Positions 37,009 through 45,335 of a stretch of 64,000 nt of DNA are shown in pieces. Within the stretch, counting starts at the first letter, position 1; every line of letters begins with the position of its first letter. Source of the DNA: Sphingomonas citricola (lineage in GTDB: Bacteria; Pseudomonadota; Alphaproteobacteria; Sphingomonadales; Sphingomonadaceae). A program made the translations under genes and the position numbers. The DNA is taken from the NCBI RefSeq assembly GCF_019429535.1, contig NZ_JAHXZM010000003.1:1-64000 (forward strand). Reading direction: 5' to 3'. Under the pieces are notes generated by a model, which worked only from the letters and a program-made list of their open reading frames with translations, was not told the DNA's origin and did no database searches.

Positions 37009-39279
37009 TCAGGCGCTGGCGACGATCGTCGCGCGCTGGCGCTCCATCACGCTCGCGACGGCCTCTGCCAGTTGCGTGCGGGTAAATGGCTTTCCAAGCA
37101 CGGGGTAGATGCCCGCCTCCGTCGCGGTGAACTCGGCGTAGCCGCTCACGATCAATACCGGCATCGACGGCGCGCCCTGGTGAATGCGACGTACCAATTG
37201 CGTGCCCAGCATCCCCGGCATCAACTGGTCGGTCACGACGAGGTCGATCACGTGATCGCGCGCGAGTTGTTCGAGTGCCTCCTCACCCGAACATGCGACC
37301 GTCACGTGATGTCCCAGGTGGCCGAGCATCGCCGCGGTATTGTCGCGAACCAGCGCGTCGTCCTCGACCAGCAGAACGCGATGCGATTGCGTAGTCCGCT
37401 GGTCGCCGGTCGCAGACACGGTCACATGTATCTTACTGCGACCTCGCACGGTAGCCGGCAGCAGCAGGTCGACCGTCGTTCCCGCGCCGGGCTCGCTGCG
37501 GATTAGCAGCCCGCCGCCCGATTGCGCGGCAAGGCCGTGCACCATCGACAGCCCCAGGCCGGTGCCCTTGCCCGCGGGCTTGGTGGTGAAAAACGGGTCG
37601 GTGGCGCGCGCCAGCGTTGCGGCGTCCATGCCGTGTCCGCGATCGGTCATCGACACGCGCACGTAGCTGCCCGCGGGCAGATTGGCGCGGTTGCCCGGGG
37701 CGAGATGCTCGGTCGCGCCCTCGATCCGCAGTTCCCCGCCATCCGGCATCGCGTCACGCGCGTTCACCGCGAGATTGAGCAACGCGAGTTCCAGTTGATG
37801 CGCATCGACGTGCGCCGGCGGCATCATGACCGGAAACTCGGTCGTGATCGTCATGGCAGGGCCGAGCGAACGGCGCAGCAGGTCGTCCATGCCCTGAACC
37901 AATATCGGCACGTCGACCGCGCGGGGGCGGAGATCCTGTTTCCGGGCGAAGGCGAGCAGGCGCTGCGTCAGCGCCGCGCCGCGCTGCGCCCCCTGCATCG
38001 CACCGTCGAGAAAGCGTGCGGCCTTCTCGTCGAGCGTTCGGTTACGCAATAAGTCTAGGTTGCCGATGATGACCGCGAGCAGATTGTTGAAATCGTGCGC
38101 GACACCGCCGGTCAAATGCCCGAGGAGTTCGCTCTTCTGCGCCTGTCGCAGCGCTTCCTCGGCCTCGCGTCGCGCGGTGACGTCGGTCAAACCGCCGAGG
38201 ACGTGGAGGAAATTGCCGCGGCCATCGCGCTCTACGCGCGCCGACACGATCACGTCGCGTACGCTGCCATTGTGGGTGATCGCGCGGTAGCTACGCTCCT
38301 CCAGCACGTCCTTCGCCATCAGGATCGGCCAGTCGCGCGCGGCGAAGGCTTGTGCGTCGTCGGTTGCCAGAAACTCAGCCAGCCGGTGCCCGATCACCGC
38401 GTCACGAGACAGCCCGAACAGATCGAGCCAGTTGTTGCTCACCTGCTCGACGCGGGCGTCCTGATCGAGCGAGAACAGCGGCAGCGGGGTGCGCAGGTAA
38501 AGCGCGCGGAAGCGTTCCTCGCTCTCGCGCAAGGCTTCGGCTTCACGCAACGCCGCCGCCGCCAGTCGCCGGTCGACATTCGCGGCGACGAGCGACAGCA
38601 GCAGGATCACGAACGCCGCCGCCGCAACCGCGAGAGCAAGCGCGGTCTGACCCAGGCTCGCGTGGTCCGGCGCCATCGACGCGCCTACCGGAGTGAATTG
38701 CGCGGCACGCATCCCGGCGAAGTGCATCCCGGCGATCGCCGACCCCATCGCGAGTGCGGCGCCCGCGCGAAGCAGCCGGTTCGCGTTGCGCCCCGCTAGC
38801 CAGAGAGCCACCGTCGCCGCGCCGATCGCGATGAAGATCGAGGCGCTCAGCCACAAACGATCGTAGCGGATCGTCGCGGGCATCTGCATCGCCGCCATGC
38901 CGATATAATGCATGCTGACGACGCCGAGCCCCATCAACAGCCCCGCCGGCAGCAATTGCCGCCACATCACCTCGCCGCCCGATACCAGCGCGAACGCCAC
39001 CCCCGTCGAGCCGACCGCGACCACCACCGACAGCAGCGTCAGGCCAAGGCTGTAATGCACCTCCATGCCCGGCATATTAAAAGCCAGCATCGCCACGAAA
39101 TGCATCGCCCAGATCCCGCCACCCATTGCGAGCGCGGCGGTGCACAACCACACCGATCGCGCCCAGCCATGCGACGCGCGCATCCGCCCGGCGAGATCGA
39201 GCGCCGAATAGGAGGCGAAGATCGCAATCGCGATCGACAGCAGCACCAATGTCGCATCATGGGTGCCAGCGCCGGCCAA
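37009..39279 (-). CDS. MHYT-PAS hybrid histidine kinase with receiver domain
   Basis: A 756-residue membrane sensor. The N-terminal about 230 residues form a seven-helix MHYT domain with its paired motifs (AMHFVAMLAFNMPG from His60, SMHYIGMAAMQMPA, GMHFAGMRAAQF), proposed to bind copper and sense O2, CO or NO. A PAS domain (RFRALYLRTPLPLFSLDQD) is followed by the phosphoacceptor His in LTGGVAHDFNNLLAVI, an ATPase domain (NLAVNARDAMPDGG, GKGTGLGLSMVHGLA), and a C-terminal receiver domain with VTDQLMPGM (phosphorylated Asp) and GKPF. No separate response regulator or output gene is adjacent, so phosphate may pass to a distant partner. Confidence 0.88.
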   Translation of the reverse strand: MAGAGTHDATLVLLSIAIAIFASYSALDLAGRMRASHGWARSVWLCTAALAMGGGIWAMHFVAMLAFNMPGMEVHYSLGLTLLSVVVAVGSTGVAFALVSGGEVMWRQLLPAGLLMGLGVVSMHYIGMAAMQMPATIRYDRLWLSASIFIAIGAATVALWLAGRNANRLLRAGAALAMGSAIAGMHFAGMRAAQFTPVGASMAPDHASLGQTALALAVAAAAFVILLLSLVAANVDRRLAAAALREAEALRESEERFRALYLRTPLPLFSLDQDARVEQVSNNWLDLFGLSRDAVIGHRLAEFLATDDAQAFAARDWPILMAKDVLEERSYRAITHNGSVRDVIVSARVERDGRGNFLHVLGGLTDVTARREAEEALRQAQKSELLGHLTGGVAHDFNNLLAVIIGNLDLLRNRTLDEKAARFLDGAMQGAQRGAALTQRLLAFARKQDLRPRAVDVPILVQGMDDLLRRSLGPAMTITTEFPVMMPPAHVDAHQLELALLNLAVNARDAMPDGGELRIEGATEHLAPGNRANLPAGSYVRVSMTDRGHGMDAATLARATDPFFTTKPAGKGTGLGLSMVHGLAAQSGGGLLIRSEPGAGTTVDLLLPATVRGRSKIHVTVSATGDQRTTQSHRVLLVEDDALVRDNTAAMLGHLGHHVTVACSGEEALEQLARDHVIDLVVTDQLMPGMLGTQLVRRIHQGAPSMPVLIVSGYAEFTATEAGIYPVLGKPFTRTQLAEAVASVMERQRATIVASA

Positions 39280-39476
39280 TCGCGTCCTCCTTTTGTCTCC
39301 CGCCCTGATTATGCGGCCGCTCCGAGAAAGAAAAGGCCGTCCCAGGGTGATTACCGGTCATTTACGTAGACTTGTGTCCATAGTGGATCGATCTGCTATC
39401 GCTGGTGTCGCCCCACCTGAACCGAGCCGGGAATCTGCTTCGTGACAGACCGCCCCTCGGCAGCTAATCGCCCCCC

Positions 39477-39944
39477 GTGGGCTCGATCCGCCGTCTCGTC
39501 GCGCAACGCTACATTGCGACCCTGGTCTGTGCGGCGGCTTTGTTGGTGAGATTACTCATCCCCGGCGGCTACATGGTGAGCGAGGGGTCCGGTTGGCCAA
39601 CGATCGTGCTTTGTCCGCAAGCCGGCCCGGCACCGCTCGACTCGCACGCCAGTGCCCCCGTCATCACGGCTCATGGTGACAGGCAGGACATGATGCAGCA
39701 GGCACACACCGGCGACCACATCATGTCGGCTAAGCACGGCAGGACGAATGGGCACGGCAAGGCCGAAATGCCATGCGTGTTCACTGCGCTATCGGCCGCA
39801 GTGCTGGCGGCGACCGATCCGATCCTGCTCGCCGCGCTGATCGCGTTCATCGTCGCTACCGCGTTCGCCGGGATCCTGTTGCCGCGTCTGGCCGAGCCGG
39901 CGCGAATACGCCCGCCGTTGAGAGGCCCGCCAGCCGTCCTTTGA
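39477..39944 (+). CDS. DUF2946-like protein with His/Met-rich loop (metal-related)
   Basis: A 155-residue protein with a hydrophobic N-terminal helix (YIATLVCAAALLVRLLIPGGYM), a Cys (VLCPQ), a His/Met-rich stretch (HGDRQDMMQQAHTGDHIMSAKHGRTNGHGK), then CVFTALSAAVLAA and a second membrane helix. DUF2946-type proteins with such loops commonly sit in copper-handling operons. The rich His and Met content suggests metal binding; I have not seen a precise match. GTG at 39477. The PepSY-type membrane protein is 450 bases downstream on the same strand. Confidence 0.6.
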   Translation: MGSIRRLVAQRYIATLVCAAALLVRLLIPGGYMVSEGSGWPTIVLCPQAGPAPLDSHASAPVITAHGDRQDMMQQAHTGDHIMSAKHGRTNGHGKAEMPCVFTALSAAVLAATDPILLAALIAFIVATAFAGILLPRLAEPARIRPPLRGPPAVL

Positions 39945-39993
39945 CCCGATCGATGCCGCGCGACAACGCGGTGCCGTCCCGCCATCGCAGCGT

Positions 39994-40011
39994 GGCGAGC
40001 TTCGGCTCGCC
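39994..40011 (+). terminator. UUCG hairpin after the DUF2946-like gene
   Basis: GGCGAGC-TTCG-GCTCGCC: a perfect 7-base stem capped by the very stable UUCG tetraloop, 49 bases after the stop. It is followed by GGTGGTGAAAGG, not by a T-run, so it may be a terminator, a processing block or an attenuator for the next genes. Confidence 0.4.
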
Positions 40012-40030
40012 CGGTGGTGAAAGGTATCCC

Positions 40031-40399
40031 ATGTTCCATTATTTCTTCCCCATTGGTGCGCGCCAAATGGTCGCGCGTCGTGACGGAGCAAATCACGTCA
40101 TTCTCATGAAGGCTGCCAACCGGTGGGTTAGCCGCGCGACGCTTAACCCCTCTATGATTGCCGTCGCGTCGATGCTTCAGCCGATCATTAAAACGGTTTT
40201 GTCGGGAGGGTCGGCCCATAGGCGCAATTTGATCGGCACGAAGATGTCGTTGTGGATTATGCTGGCGGTGCAAGAGCATGATCCCCTCAATCGATTGCTT
40301 GATCATCGGCAGGCTTGTGGAGCTGAAAGCGTGTTCATCGGCGCGTCGCGATCTTCGACGCGCTCGCCGGCGTGGCGACTGCGCGGGGCGGCATCATGA
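40031..40399 (+). CDS. Doubtful small ORF before the PepSY gene
   Basis: A 122-codon frame beginning MFHYFFPIGARQMVARRD, with GAAAGG 7 bases before its ATG and a TGA that overlaps the ATG of the next gene (ATGA). These two signs favour a real gene. Against it: the protein has no recognisable domain, its composition is irregular, and the stretch 39945-40395 is more AT-rich than its surroundings and looks like a degraded region. It may be a remnant or a leader region. No RNA gene or promoter was recognised in this gap. Confidence 0.3.
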   Translation: MFHYFFPIGARQMVARRDGANHVILMKAANRWVSRATLNPSMIAVASMLQPIIKTVLSGGSAHRRNLIGTKMSLWIMLAVQEHDPLNRLLDHRQACGAESVFIGASRSSTRSPAWRLRGAAS

Positions 40400-41811
40400 C
40401 CCGCAATCACCGCGTCGCTGCGTTCCACCGCACCATATGGCGCTGGCATTTCTGGGCCGGGCTGATCGTCGCGCCGTTTCTGCTCATGCTGAGCGCGACG
40501 GGTGCGATCTACCTGTTCAACGACGAACTGAACGACCTGATCTACCCCGACCTGCGCCTAGTCCAGCCGCATGTCGGCGAGGTGCCCGTCTCGCGGATGA
40601 TCGCCGCGGCGCTGGCGGCGCATCCCGGTGCGGTGTCGCGCGTCGACCTGCCGGCAACGGCGACGCGCGCGGCGGTGATCTACGTCGCGCCGCAAACCGG
40701 CGCGCCGCTGCGGATCCACGTCGATCCCGGCAGCGGACGTGTACTCGGCAGCTTGGTGTACGAGCGCACGTTGGTCGGCATCGCTGACGAGTTGCATGGG
40801 TCGCTGATGATCGGGACAATGGGCGACCGGCTGGTCGAGCTGGCGGCGTGCTGGGCGCTTGTGCTGATCGTCACCGGTACGATCCTGTGGTGGCCGCGAG
40901 GCACCGGGCGCAGCCGTTGGCGCGGGGCGGGGGTGTTCTGGCCGCGGTTCGACCTGCGTGGTCGCCGTTTCTGGCGATCGCTGCACGGCCCTGTCGGCGT
41001 GTGGAGCGCAGCGCTGATCGGGTTTCTTATCATGACCGGTCTGCCCTGGTCGGGGGTCAGCGGCGATCTACTCCAGCGCGCCAGTGCTGCGGCGGGGGTA
41101 GGGTATCCGCCGTCGTTCCGCACGCACAATGCACCCCGCAGCACGACGATGCAGAGAAGGCTCGGCCGTGTGCCCTGGACGCTCGAACGCGCGCCGATGC
41201 CGCATTCGGCGCCGCCCGCGGATAACGGCGCGCATATCGGGCATGCCGGACACGCCTTGCCTGCGCCCGTGGCGGATGAGGCGGCGATCACCGGGGTCGA
41301 CCGCGTTATCGATCTGCTCGCTGCGCGGGGGCTGGTGCGCGGCTATTGGCTCTACCTGCCGAGCGGGCCCGAGGGGGTGTACACGGCGGTAACCTATCCC
41401 GACCGGCCGCAGGGGCAGCGGACGATCTACGTCGATCGATACAGCCTGCGCCAGATCGGACCCGAGGTACGCTTCGCCGATTACGGCATCGTCCAACGCG
41501 CCGTCGAGCTCGGGGTGCAGCTTCACATGGGCAACTATTTCGGGCGCGCGAACCAGTTGCTGATGCTGCTGCCCTGCATTGCGATCTGGGTGCTGACGAT
41601 CAGCGGAGTGGCGATGTGGTGGAAACGCCGGCCGCGCGGCGCGTTCGGCGCGCCGCCGCTAATGTCGGGCGCGCGGGCGCGTGGTCTGATCGGGGCGCTG
41701 ATCGTTGGCGGTATCGTCCTGCCGCTGTTCGGTGCGTCGTTGCTGATGATCGCGGCACTGGATTTCTCGACCAATCGACTGCGGCGTACACGCTGGCCAA
41801 TCCGTGTCTGA
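40396..41811 (+). CDS. PepSY-associated TM protein (iron/copper-regulated membrane reductase-like)
   Basis: A 471-residue inner-membrane protein. The first helix region is FHRTIWRWHFWAGLIVAPFLLMLSATGAIYLFNDEL, as in PepSY_TM proteins encoded near siderophore or copper receptors. Further membrane helices carry ELAACWALVLIVTGTILWWPR and SLHGPVGVWSAALIGFLIMTGLPWSG, and a His-rich loop (ADNGAHIGHAGHALPAP) is visible. A C-terminal pair of helices (LLMLLPCIAIWVLTISGVAMWW) closes the protein. The family may move electrons across the membrane to reduce metal-siderophore. ATG 40396, after GGGGCGG. Its last bases overlap the GTG of the next frame. Confidence 0.82.
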   Translation: MTRNHRVAAFHRTIWRWHFWAGLIVAPFLLMLSATGAIYLFNDELNDLIYPDLRLVQPHVGEVPVSRMIAAALAAHPGAVSRVDLPATATRAAVIYVAPQTGAPLRIHVDPGSGRVLGSLVYERTLVGIADELHGSLMIGTMGDRLVELAACWALVLIVTGTILWWPRGTGRSRWRGAGVFWPRFDLRGRRFWRSLHGPVGVWSAALIGFLIMTGLPWSGVSGDLLQRASAAAGVGYPPSFRTHNAPRSTTMQRRLGRVPWTLERAPMPHSAPPADNGAHIGHAGHALPAPVADEAAITGVDRVIDLLAARGLVRGYWLYLPSGPEGVYTAVTYPDRPQGQRTIYVDRYSLRQIGPEVRFADYGIVQRAVELGVQLHMGNYFGRANQLLMLLPCIAIWVLTISGVAMWWKRRPRGAFGAPPLMSGARARGLIGALIVGGIVLPLFGASLLMIAALDFSTNRLRRTRWPIRV

Positions 41812-41866
41812 TCGGCGCAGCGGAACCGCGGTCGTTGCTGGCGCGCTCACGCCGGCACGGGAGAGC

Positions 41867-42967
41867 ATGGATTTGTTGATGCAGGCAGCTGAAGGGCAGA
41901 CGGCGTCACTCGTCGAGCGCGTGCGCGACGTCGCGCGCGCCTGGGACTGCGCCAATGGTGACGAAGCATTTCCAACGGACCGGCTCCGGACGCTGATCGA
42001 CCTCGGCGCGACGAGGGCGTTCGTCGCGCTGAACGACGATCGCGCCGTCGGTGAATTGCTGACGGTGTTGCGCGAGATAGGGCGCGCGGACCTGAGTCTC
42101 GGCCGCGTCTTCGAGGGCCACGTCAACGCGGCGCAACTTGTTCACGCTTACGGGACGCCGGCGCAGCACGAGGCATTGCAGCGTAACGTGGACGAGGGGC
42201 GCGTGATGGGCGTGTGGAATACTGAGCCTGCGCCGGGGATGCGGCTCGAGCCGGCAGGCGCGGGACACTATCACCTGGTCGGGGCAAAGAGCTTCGCGAC
42301 CGGCGCGGGGCATGTCGACGCCGCGCTTATCACCGCGCTGCTGCCGGATGGCGGGAAACAGATGATCCTCACCGACTTGGCTGACGCGAGGGCACGGGTC
42401 GACAACAGCGGGTGGCAGGTCCGCGGAATGCGGGGCACGCAGAGCGGGACGCTTGATTTCACGGGCATGACCGTGAGCGATGACGCATTGATCGGTCGAC
42501 CGGGTGATTACGAGCGCGAGCCGCGCTTCTCGGGCGGCGCGTGGCGCTTCACCGCGGTACAATTGGGTGCGGTCGAAGCGTTGCTACGTCATTGGCGCAA
42601 TCATCTGGTCAGCACCGGCAAGGCCAATGATCCGATCCAGCGTGCGCGGATCGCCGCGGCGATTGTTGCGACGCGCTCGGCCGCTAATTGGGTCACGCAA
42701 GCTGCGCATCTTGCCGAACGCGGCGCCGCGGCGGCGATCGCGCATGTGCTGATGACGCGTGGGGTAGTTGAGGATGCTGGACTGCTCGTGATGGAGGGCG
42801 CCGCGCGCGCGGTCGGCACCGCAGCCTTCTTTACCGCCAGCCGGATCGACCGCATCACCCGTGATCTCGGGCTCTACCTGCGTCAGCCCGTACCCGACCA
42901 GGCGCGCGACCGCGCGGCGGCGGCGTGGATCGAGGCGGATTGCTGGGGTGACGATCCGTGGTGGTGA
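41867..42967 (+). CDS. Acyl-CoA dehydrogenase-like protein of a putative biosynthetic cluster
   Basis: A 366-residue acyl-CoA dehydrogenase-fold protein. It shows the middle-domain region VMGVWNTEPAPGMRLEPAG, SFATGAGHVDAALI, and C-terminal helices, but the usual FAD/CoA motifs are weak: the standard TEP/GS-D pattern and the ADGP near the end are absent. It may therefore be a divergent oxidase or a non-catalytic relative. An in-frame GTG at 41804, overlapping the PepSY stop, would add 21 residues; I prefer ATG 41867, preceded by GGGAGAG. It is tightly coupled (TGATG) to the PIG-L gene, so the two act together. Confidence 0.7.
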   Translation: MDLLMQAAEGQTASLVERVRDVARAWDCANGDEAFPTDRLRTLIDLGATRAFVALNDDRAVGELLTVLREIGRADLSLGRVFEGHVNAAQLVHAYGTPAQHEALQRNVDEGRVMGVWNTEPAPGMRLEPAGAGHYHLVGAKSFATGAGHVDAALITALLPDGGKQMILTDLADARARVDNSGWQVRGMRGTQSGTLDFTGMTVSDDALIGRPGDYEREPRFSGGAWRFTAVQLGAVEALLRHWRNHLVSTGKANDPIQRARIAAAIVATRSAANWVTQAAHLAERGAAAAIAHVLMTRGVVEDAGLLVMEGAARAVGTAAFFTASRIDRITRDLGLYLRQPVPDQARDRAAAAWIEADCWGDDPWW

Positions 42968-43707
42968 TGCCCGGACATGCGCATTGGCGCCACGCCCTGC
43001 TCCGCGCCCGATCACTGACGATGACGGAGGCGGCGCGGGAGGGCTGGCTGGTGATCGCGCCGCATCCCGACGACGAGGCGCTGGGCGCGGGCGGGCTGAT
43101 CGCCGGACTAGCGCAGGCGCGTGCCCGATTGAGCATCGCGTTTCTGACCGACGGCGCGGGCAGCCATATCGGTGCACCGGGGTGGAGTGCGCGACGCGTG
43201 GCTGCCTTGCGAGCGCGCGAGGCGCGGGCGTCGTTACGCATGCTTGGTTTTACGAAGTCACCGCTCTTGCTCGGTTGGGCGGATGCGGCACCCCATCACC
43301 GACGCTCGCGCGCTTTCGAACAAACTGTCGATCGGCTAGTCGCTCTGTGCCGGCGCGAGCGATTGCGACGCGTGGTCACGACCTGGGCAGCGGACCCGCA
43401 CTGCGATCATCAGGCTGCGGCAGCGGTGGCGCGCGCGGTCGCGCGGCGGATCGGAACCGTCCCGTTGTTCTATTGCGTGTGGGGCTGGACGAGTGATGAC
43501 CTTGCCGGCGCGATCGCTTCCGTCCGCCCGATCGCGATCGCGTCGCAGGGGCGCCGCGGGACGGAGCGACGCGCGCTCGAATGCCACCGCAGTCAGTTGG
43601 GTGGTCGGATCATCGGCACGCGCGAACGCTTCGTGCTGCCGCGCGCGATGCGGCGGCTGGCCGACCGGCGCATTACCCTGTTGCTGGAGGAACGCCATGC
43701 GGCGTGA
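42967..43707 (+). CDS. PIG-L family N-deacetylase
   Basis: A 246-residue zinc-dependent deacetylase of the PIG-L/LmbE type. The metal site is in VIAPHPDDEALGAGG (His, Asp, Asp) and DPHCDHQAAA (second His). The family removes acetyl from N-acetylglucosamine conjugates in GPI-anchor, mycothiol or bacillithiol synthesis and other secondary pathways. The ATG overlaps the stop of the preceding ACAD-like gene (TGATG), and its own end overlaps the next gene by 11 bases, so three genes are translationally linked. Substrate not known. Confidence 0.87.
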   Translation: MPGHAHWRHALLRARSLTMTEAAREGWLVIAPHPDDEALGAGGLIAGLAQARARLSIAFLTDGAGSHIGAPGWSARRVAALRAREARASLRMLGFTKSPLLLGWADAAPHHRRSRAFEQTVDRLVALCRRERLRRVVTTWAADPHCDHQAAAAVARAVARRIGTVPLFYCVWGWTSDDLAGAIASVRPIAIASQGRRGTERRALECHRSQLGGRIIGTRERFVLPRAMRRLADRRITLLLEERHAA

Positions 43708-44278
43708 GCAGACGATCACTCCCGACTGGTTCGAGAACCTGTTTCGCGAGCAGGGTGATCCGTGGTCCTTCGAGACGAGCGCGTACGAAGCCGCGAAATA
43801 CGACCATACCCTCGGCAGCCTTTCCCGCGAGCGCTACGATCTAGCGCTCGAAGTCGGGTGCGCGAACGGTGTGCTGACGCAGCGGCTGGCCGATCGATGC
43901 GCTGGTCTGATCGCGGTCGATGTCTCGGGAACCGCGCTCGCTGCCGCTCGCGCGCGTTGCGCCGACCATCCGCAGGTCCGGTTCGAGCGGCGGCAGCTAC
44001 CTGGCGACGCGCCCGACGCGCTGTTCGATCTGGTCGTGCTGTCGGAGGTGATCTATTACTGGGACCGCCATGATCTGGCGCGGGCGGCCAATTACCTACG
44101 CGCGCACGTGCGACCCGGCGGTGAGATCATGTTGGTACACTGGATCGGCGAAACCGATTACCCGCTCTCAGGCGACGATGCGGTCGAGGGGCTGCGATCC
44201 CTGCTCGGTGACGCCGTCACGGTGACGCTCTCCGAGCGGCGCGAGCAATACCGGCTCGATCGCTGGCGCCGCACCTGA
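43697..44278 (+). CDS. SAM-dependent methyltransferase (NodS-like)
   Basis: A 193-residue class I methyltransferase. The SAM loop is ALEVGCANGVLTQRLA, motif II is LIAVDVSGTALAAARARC and the family's post-motif is FDLVVLSEVIYYWDRHDL. YFEDLFREQGDPWSFETS-like N-terminal spacing (FENLFREQGDPWSFETSAYE here) is typical of the NodS/nodulation N-methyltransferase family, and is often seen beside PIG-L deacetylases. N-methylation of the amine exposed by the deacetylase is a logical order, but inferred. GGAGG before ATG 43697. The last 111 bases overlap the convergent glycosyltransferase gene. Confidence 0.87.
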   Translation: MRREQTITPDWFENLFREQGDPWSFETSAYEAAKYDHTLGSLSRERYDLALEVGCANGVLTQRLADRCAGLIAVDVSGTALAAARARCADHPQVRFERRQLPGDAPDALFDLVVLSEVIYYWDRHDLARAANYLRAHVRPGGEIMLVHWIGETDYPLSGDDAVEGLRSLLGDAVTVTLSERREQYRLDRWRRT

Positions 44279-45184
44279 CCGGCGCGCGCGGATCATCGCG
44301 CCAGCCTGCGCGATCGCCGCGGGCAGCGTGTCGAAGCTGAGCTGGTCGCCAACGCACGCACGGTCGGGATCGAGCGCGGCGGGAAAAGCGTAGGTCTCGT
44401 GCAATCGCTCGTCCGGCGCTTGCGTAATCCAGCGCGCGAACGCGTCGGCCATCCCGCCGGGTGCGCGTCCGTCGATGCGACTTGAGGTGAACACCCGCAC
44501 GTCGAGGGGATGGCGGACGATCCCACCGCGTGCGCGCACCGCGGCGAATAGCGCACGGTCCTCGGCTAGGGCGGGCGTCGGTGCGCCGCCGATCGCGCGG
44601 TAGGTTGCCAGCCGCAATCCGATGCTCGCGCCGCCTTCGTAATAGTGTCGGGGCCAGGGGTCTTGCGCCGCCGGCTCGGCGTTCGCGCGCAGCCAGTCGA
44701 GTGCGGTATAATAGCGGCCAAGTAGATTCAGCCGCCGCATCGGCTCCGCCCCGAGCATCCGGCGATCCCCGCGTCGCGTCAGCGCGCGACCCGCCACCGC
44801 ATCGGCGCCGGCGTCCAGATGCGCGACGGCGCGCACGATCCAGTCGGGAGCGACGCAGGTGTCCGCGTCCGTCGACATGAGAATATCGGCCCCCTCGACG
44901 AGCTTCGCTGCAGCCGCATCAAACGCGATCCGTCGCGCCCAACCGGCATGGGCGAACGGCGGAAGTAGCGATACCGCGCAGGACATTAGCGTCGCGTGGC
45001 GGAGCATGGTGCGCGCGAGCACCTCCGCGGTTCCATCAACGCAATTGTTCGCGACCACCACAATCGTCACGCCGACGCCGTACCGCGCGGCGGCAGCGTC
45101 GAGCGCGTCGAGGCACGCGGGCAGATCGTCGGCCTCGTTCTTCGCGGGTAGCGCCACTGCGACGCGCGCTCGGCGGTCGGTCAT
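44168..45184 (-). CDS. Glycosyltransferase family 2 protein
   Basis: A 338-residue GT-A glycosyltransferase: ALPAKNEADDLPACLDAL at the N-terminus, VVVANNCVDGTAEVL for nucleotide binding, and the DXD motif in LMSTDADTCVAPDWI for the metal ion. Cytoplasmic, with no clear membrane helix. It is on the strand opposite the ACAD-like/PIG-L/methyltransferase genes, and its 3' end runs 111 bases into the methyltransferase gene. The last about 37 codons (after QAGAMIRARRSG) lack known GT features and may be a read-through tail after loss of an earlier stop. A TTG start at 45238 is possible; ATG 45184 fits better. Confidence 0.83.
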   Translation of the reverse strand: MTDRRARVAVALPAKNEADDLPACLDALDAAAARYGVGVTIVVVANNCVDGTAEVLARTMLRHATLMSCAVSLLPPFAHAGWARRIAFDAAAAKLVEGADILMSTDADTCVAPDWIVRAVAHLDAGADAVAGRALTRRGDRRMLGAEPMRRLNLLGRYYTALDWLRANAEPAAQDPWPRHYYEGGASIGLRLATYRAIGGAPTPALAEDRALFAAVRARGGIVRHPLDVRVFTSSRIDGRAPGGMADAFARWITQAPDERLHETYAFPAALDPDRACVGDQLSFDTLPAAIAQAGAMIRARRSGAAPAIEPVLLAPLGERHRDGVTEQGSQPLDRIVA

Positions 45185-45335
45185 GCGTCGACGGGCTTCA
45201 TCGATCGCTAGCGTATATCGAACCCGGCACAACGACAATCAACGTGGATCAAGGCGGCGGAGGCGCGTCTCAAACTTGTCCCGGCGTGACCTGCTTGCCA
45301 TAGCGCAGCGCTCCTCCAGCAGACGGCGCCTGCCC

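Noticed and set aside
39945..40395. Cobalamin or other known riboswitch before the PepSY gene.
   Set aside because: I could not find the conserved boxes of cobalamin, FMN, TPP or other common classes; only a simple UUCG hairpin is evident.
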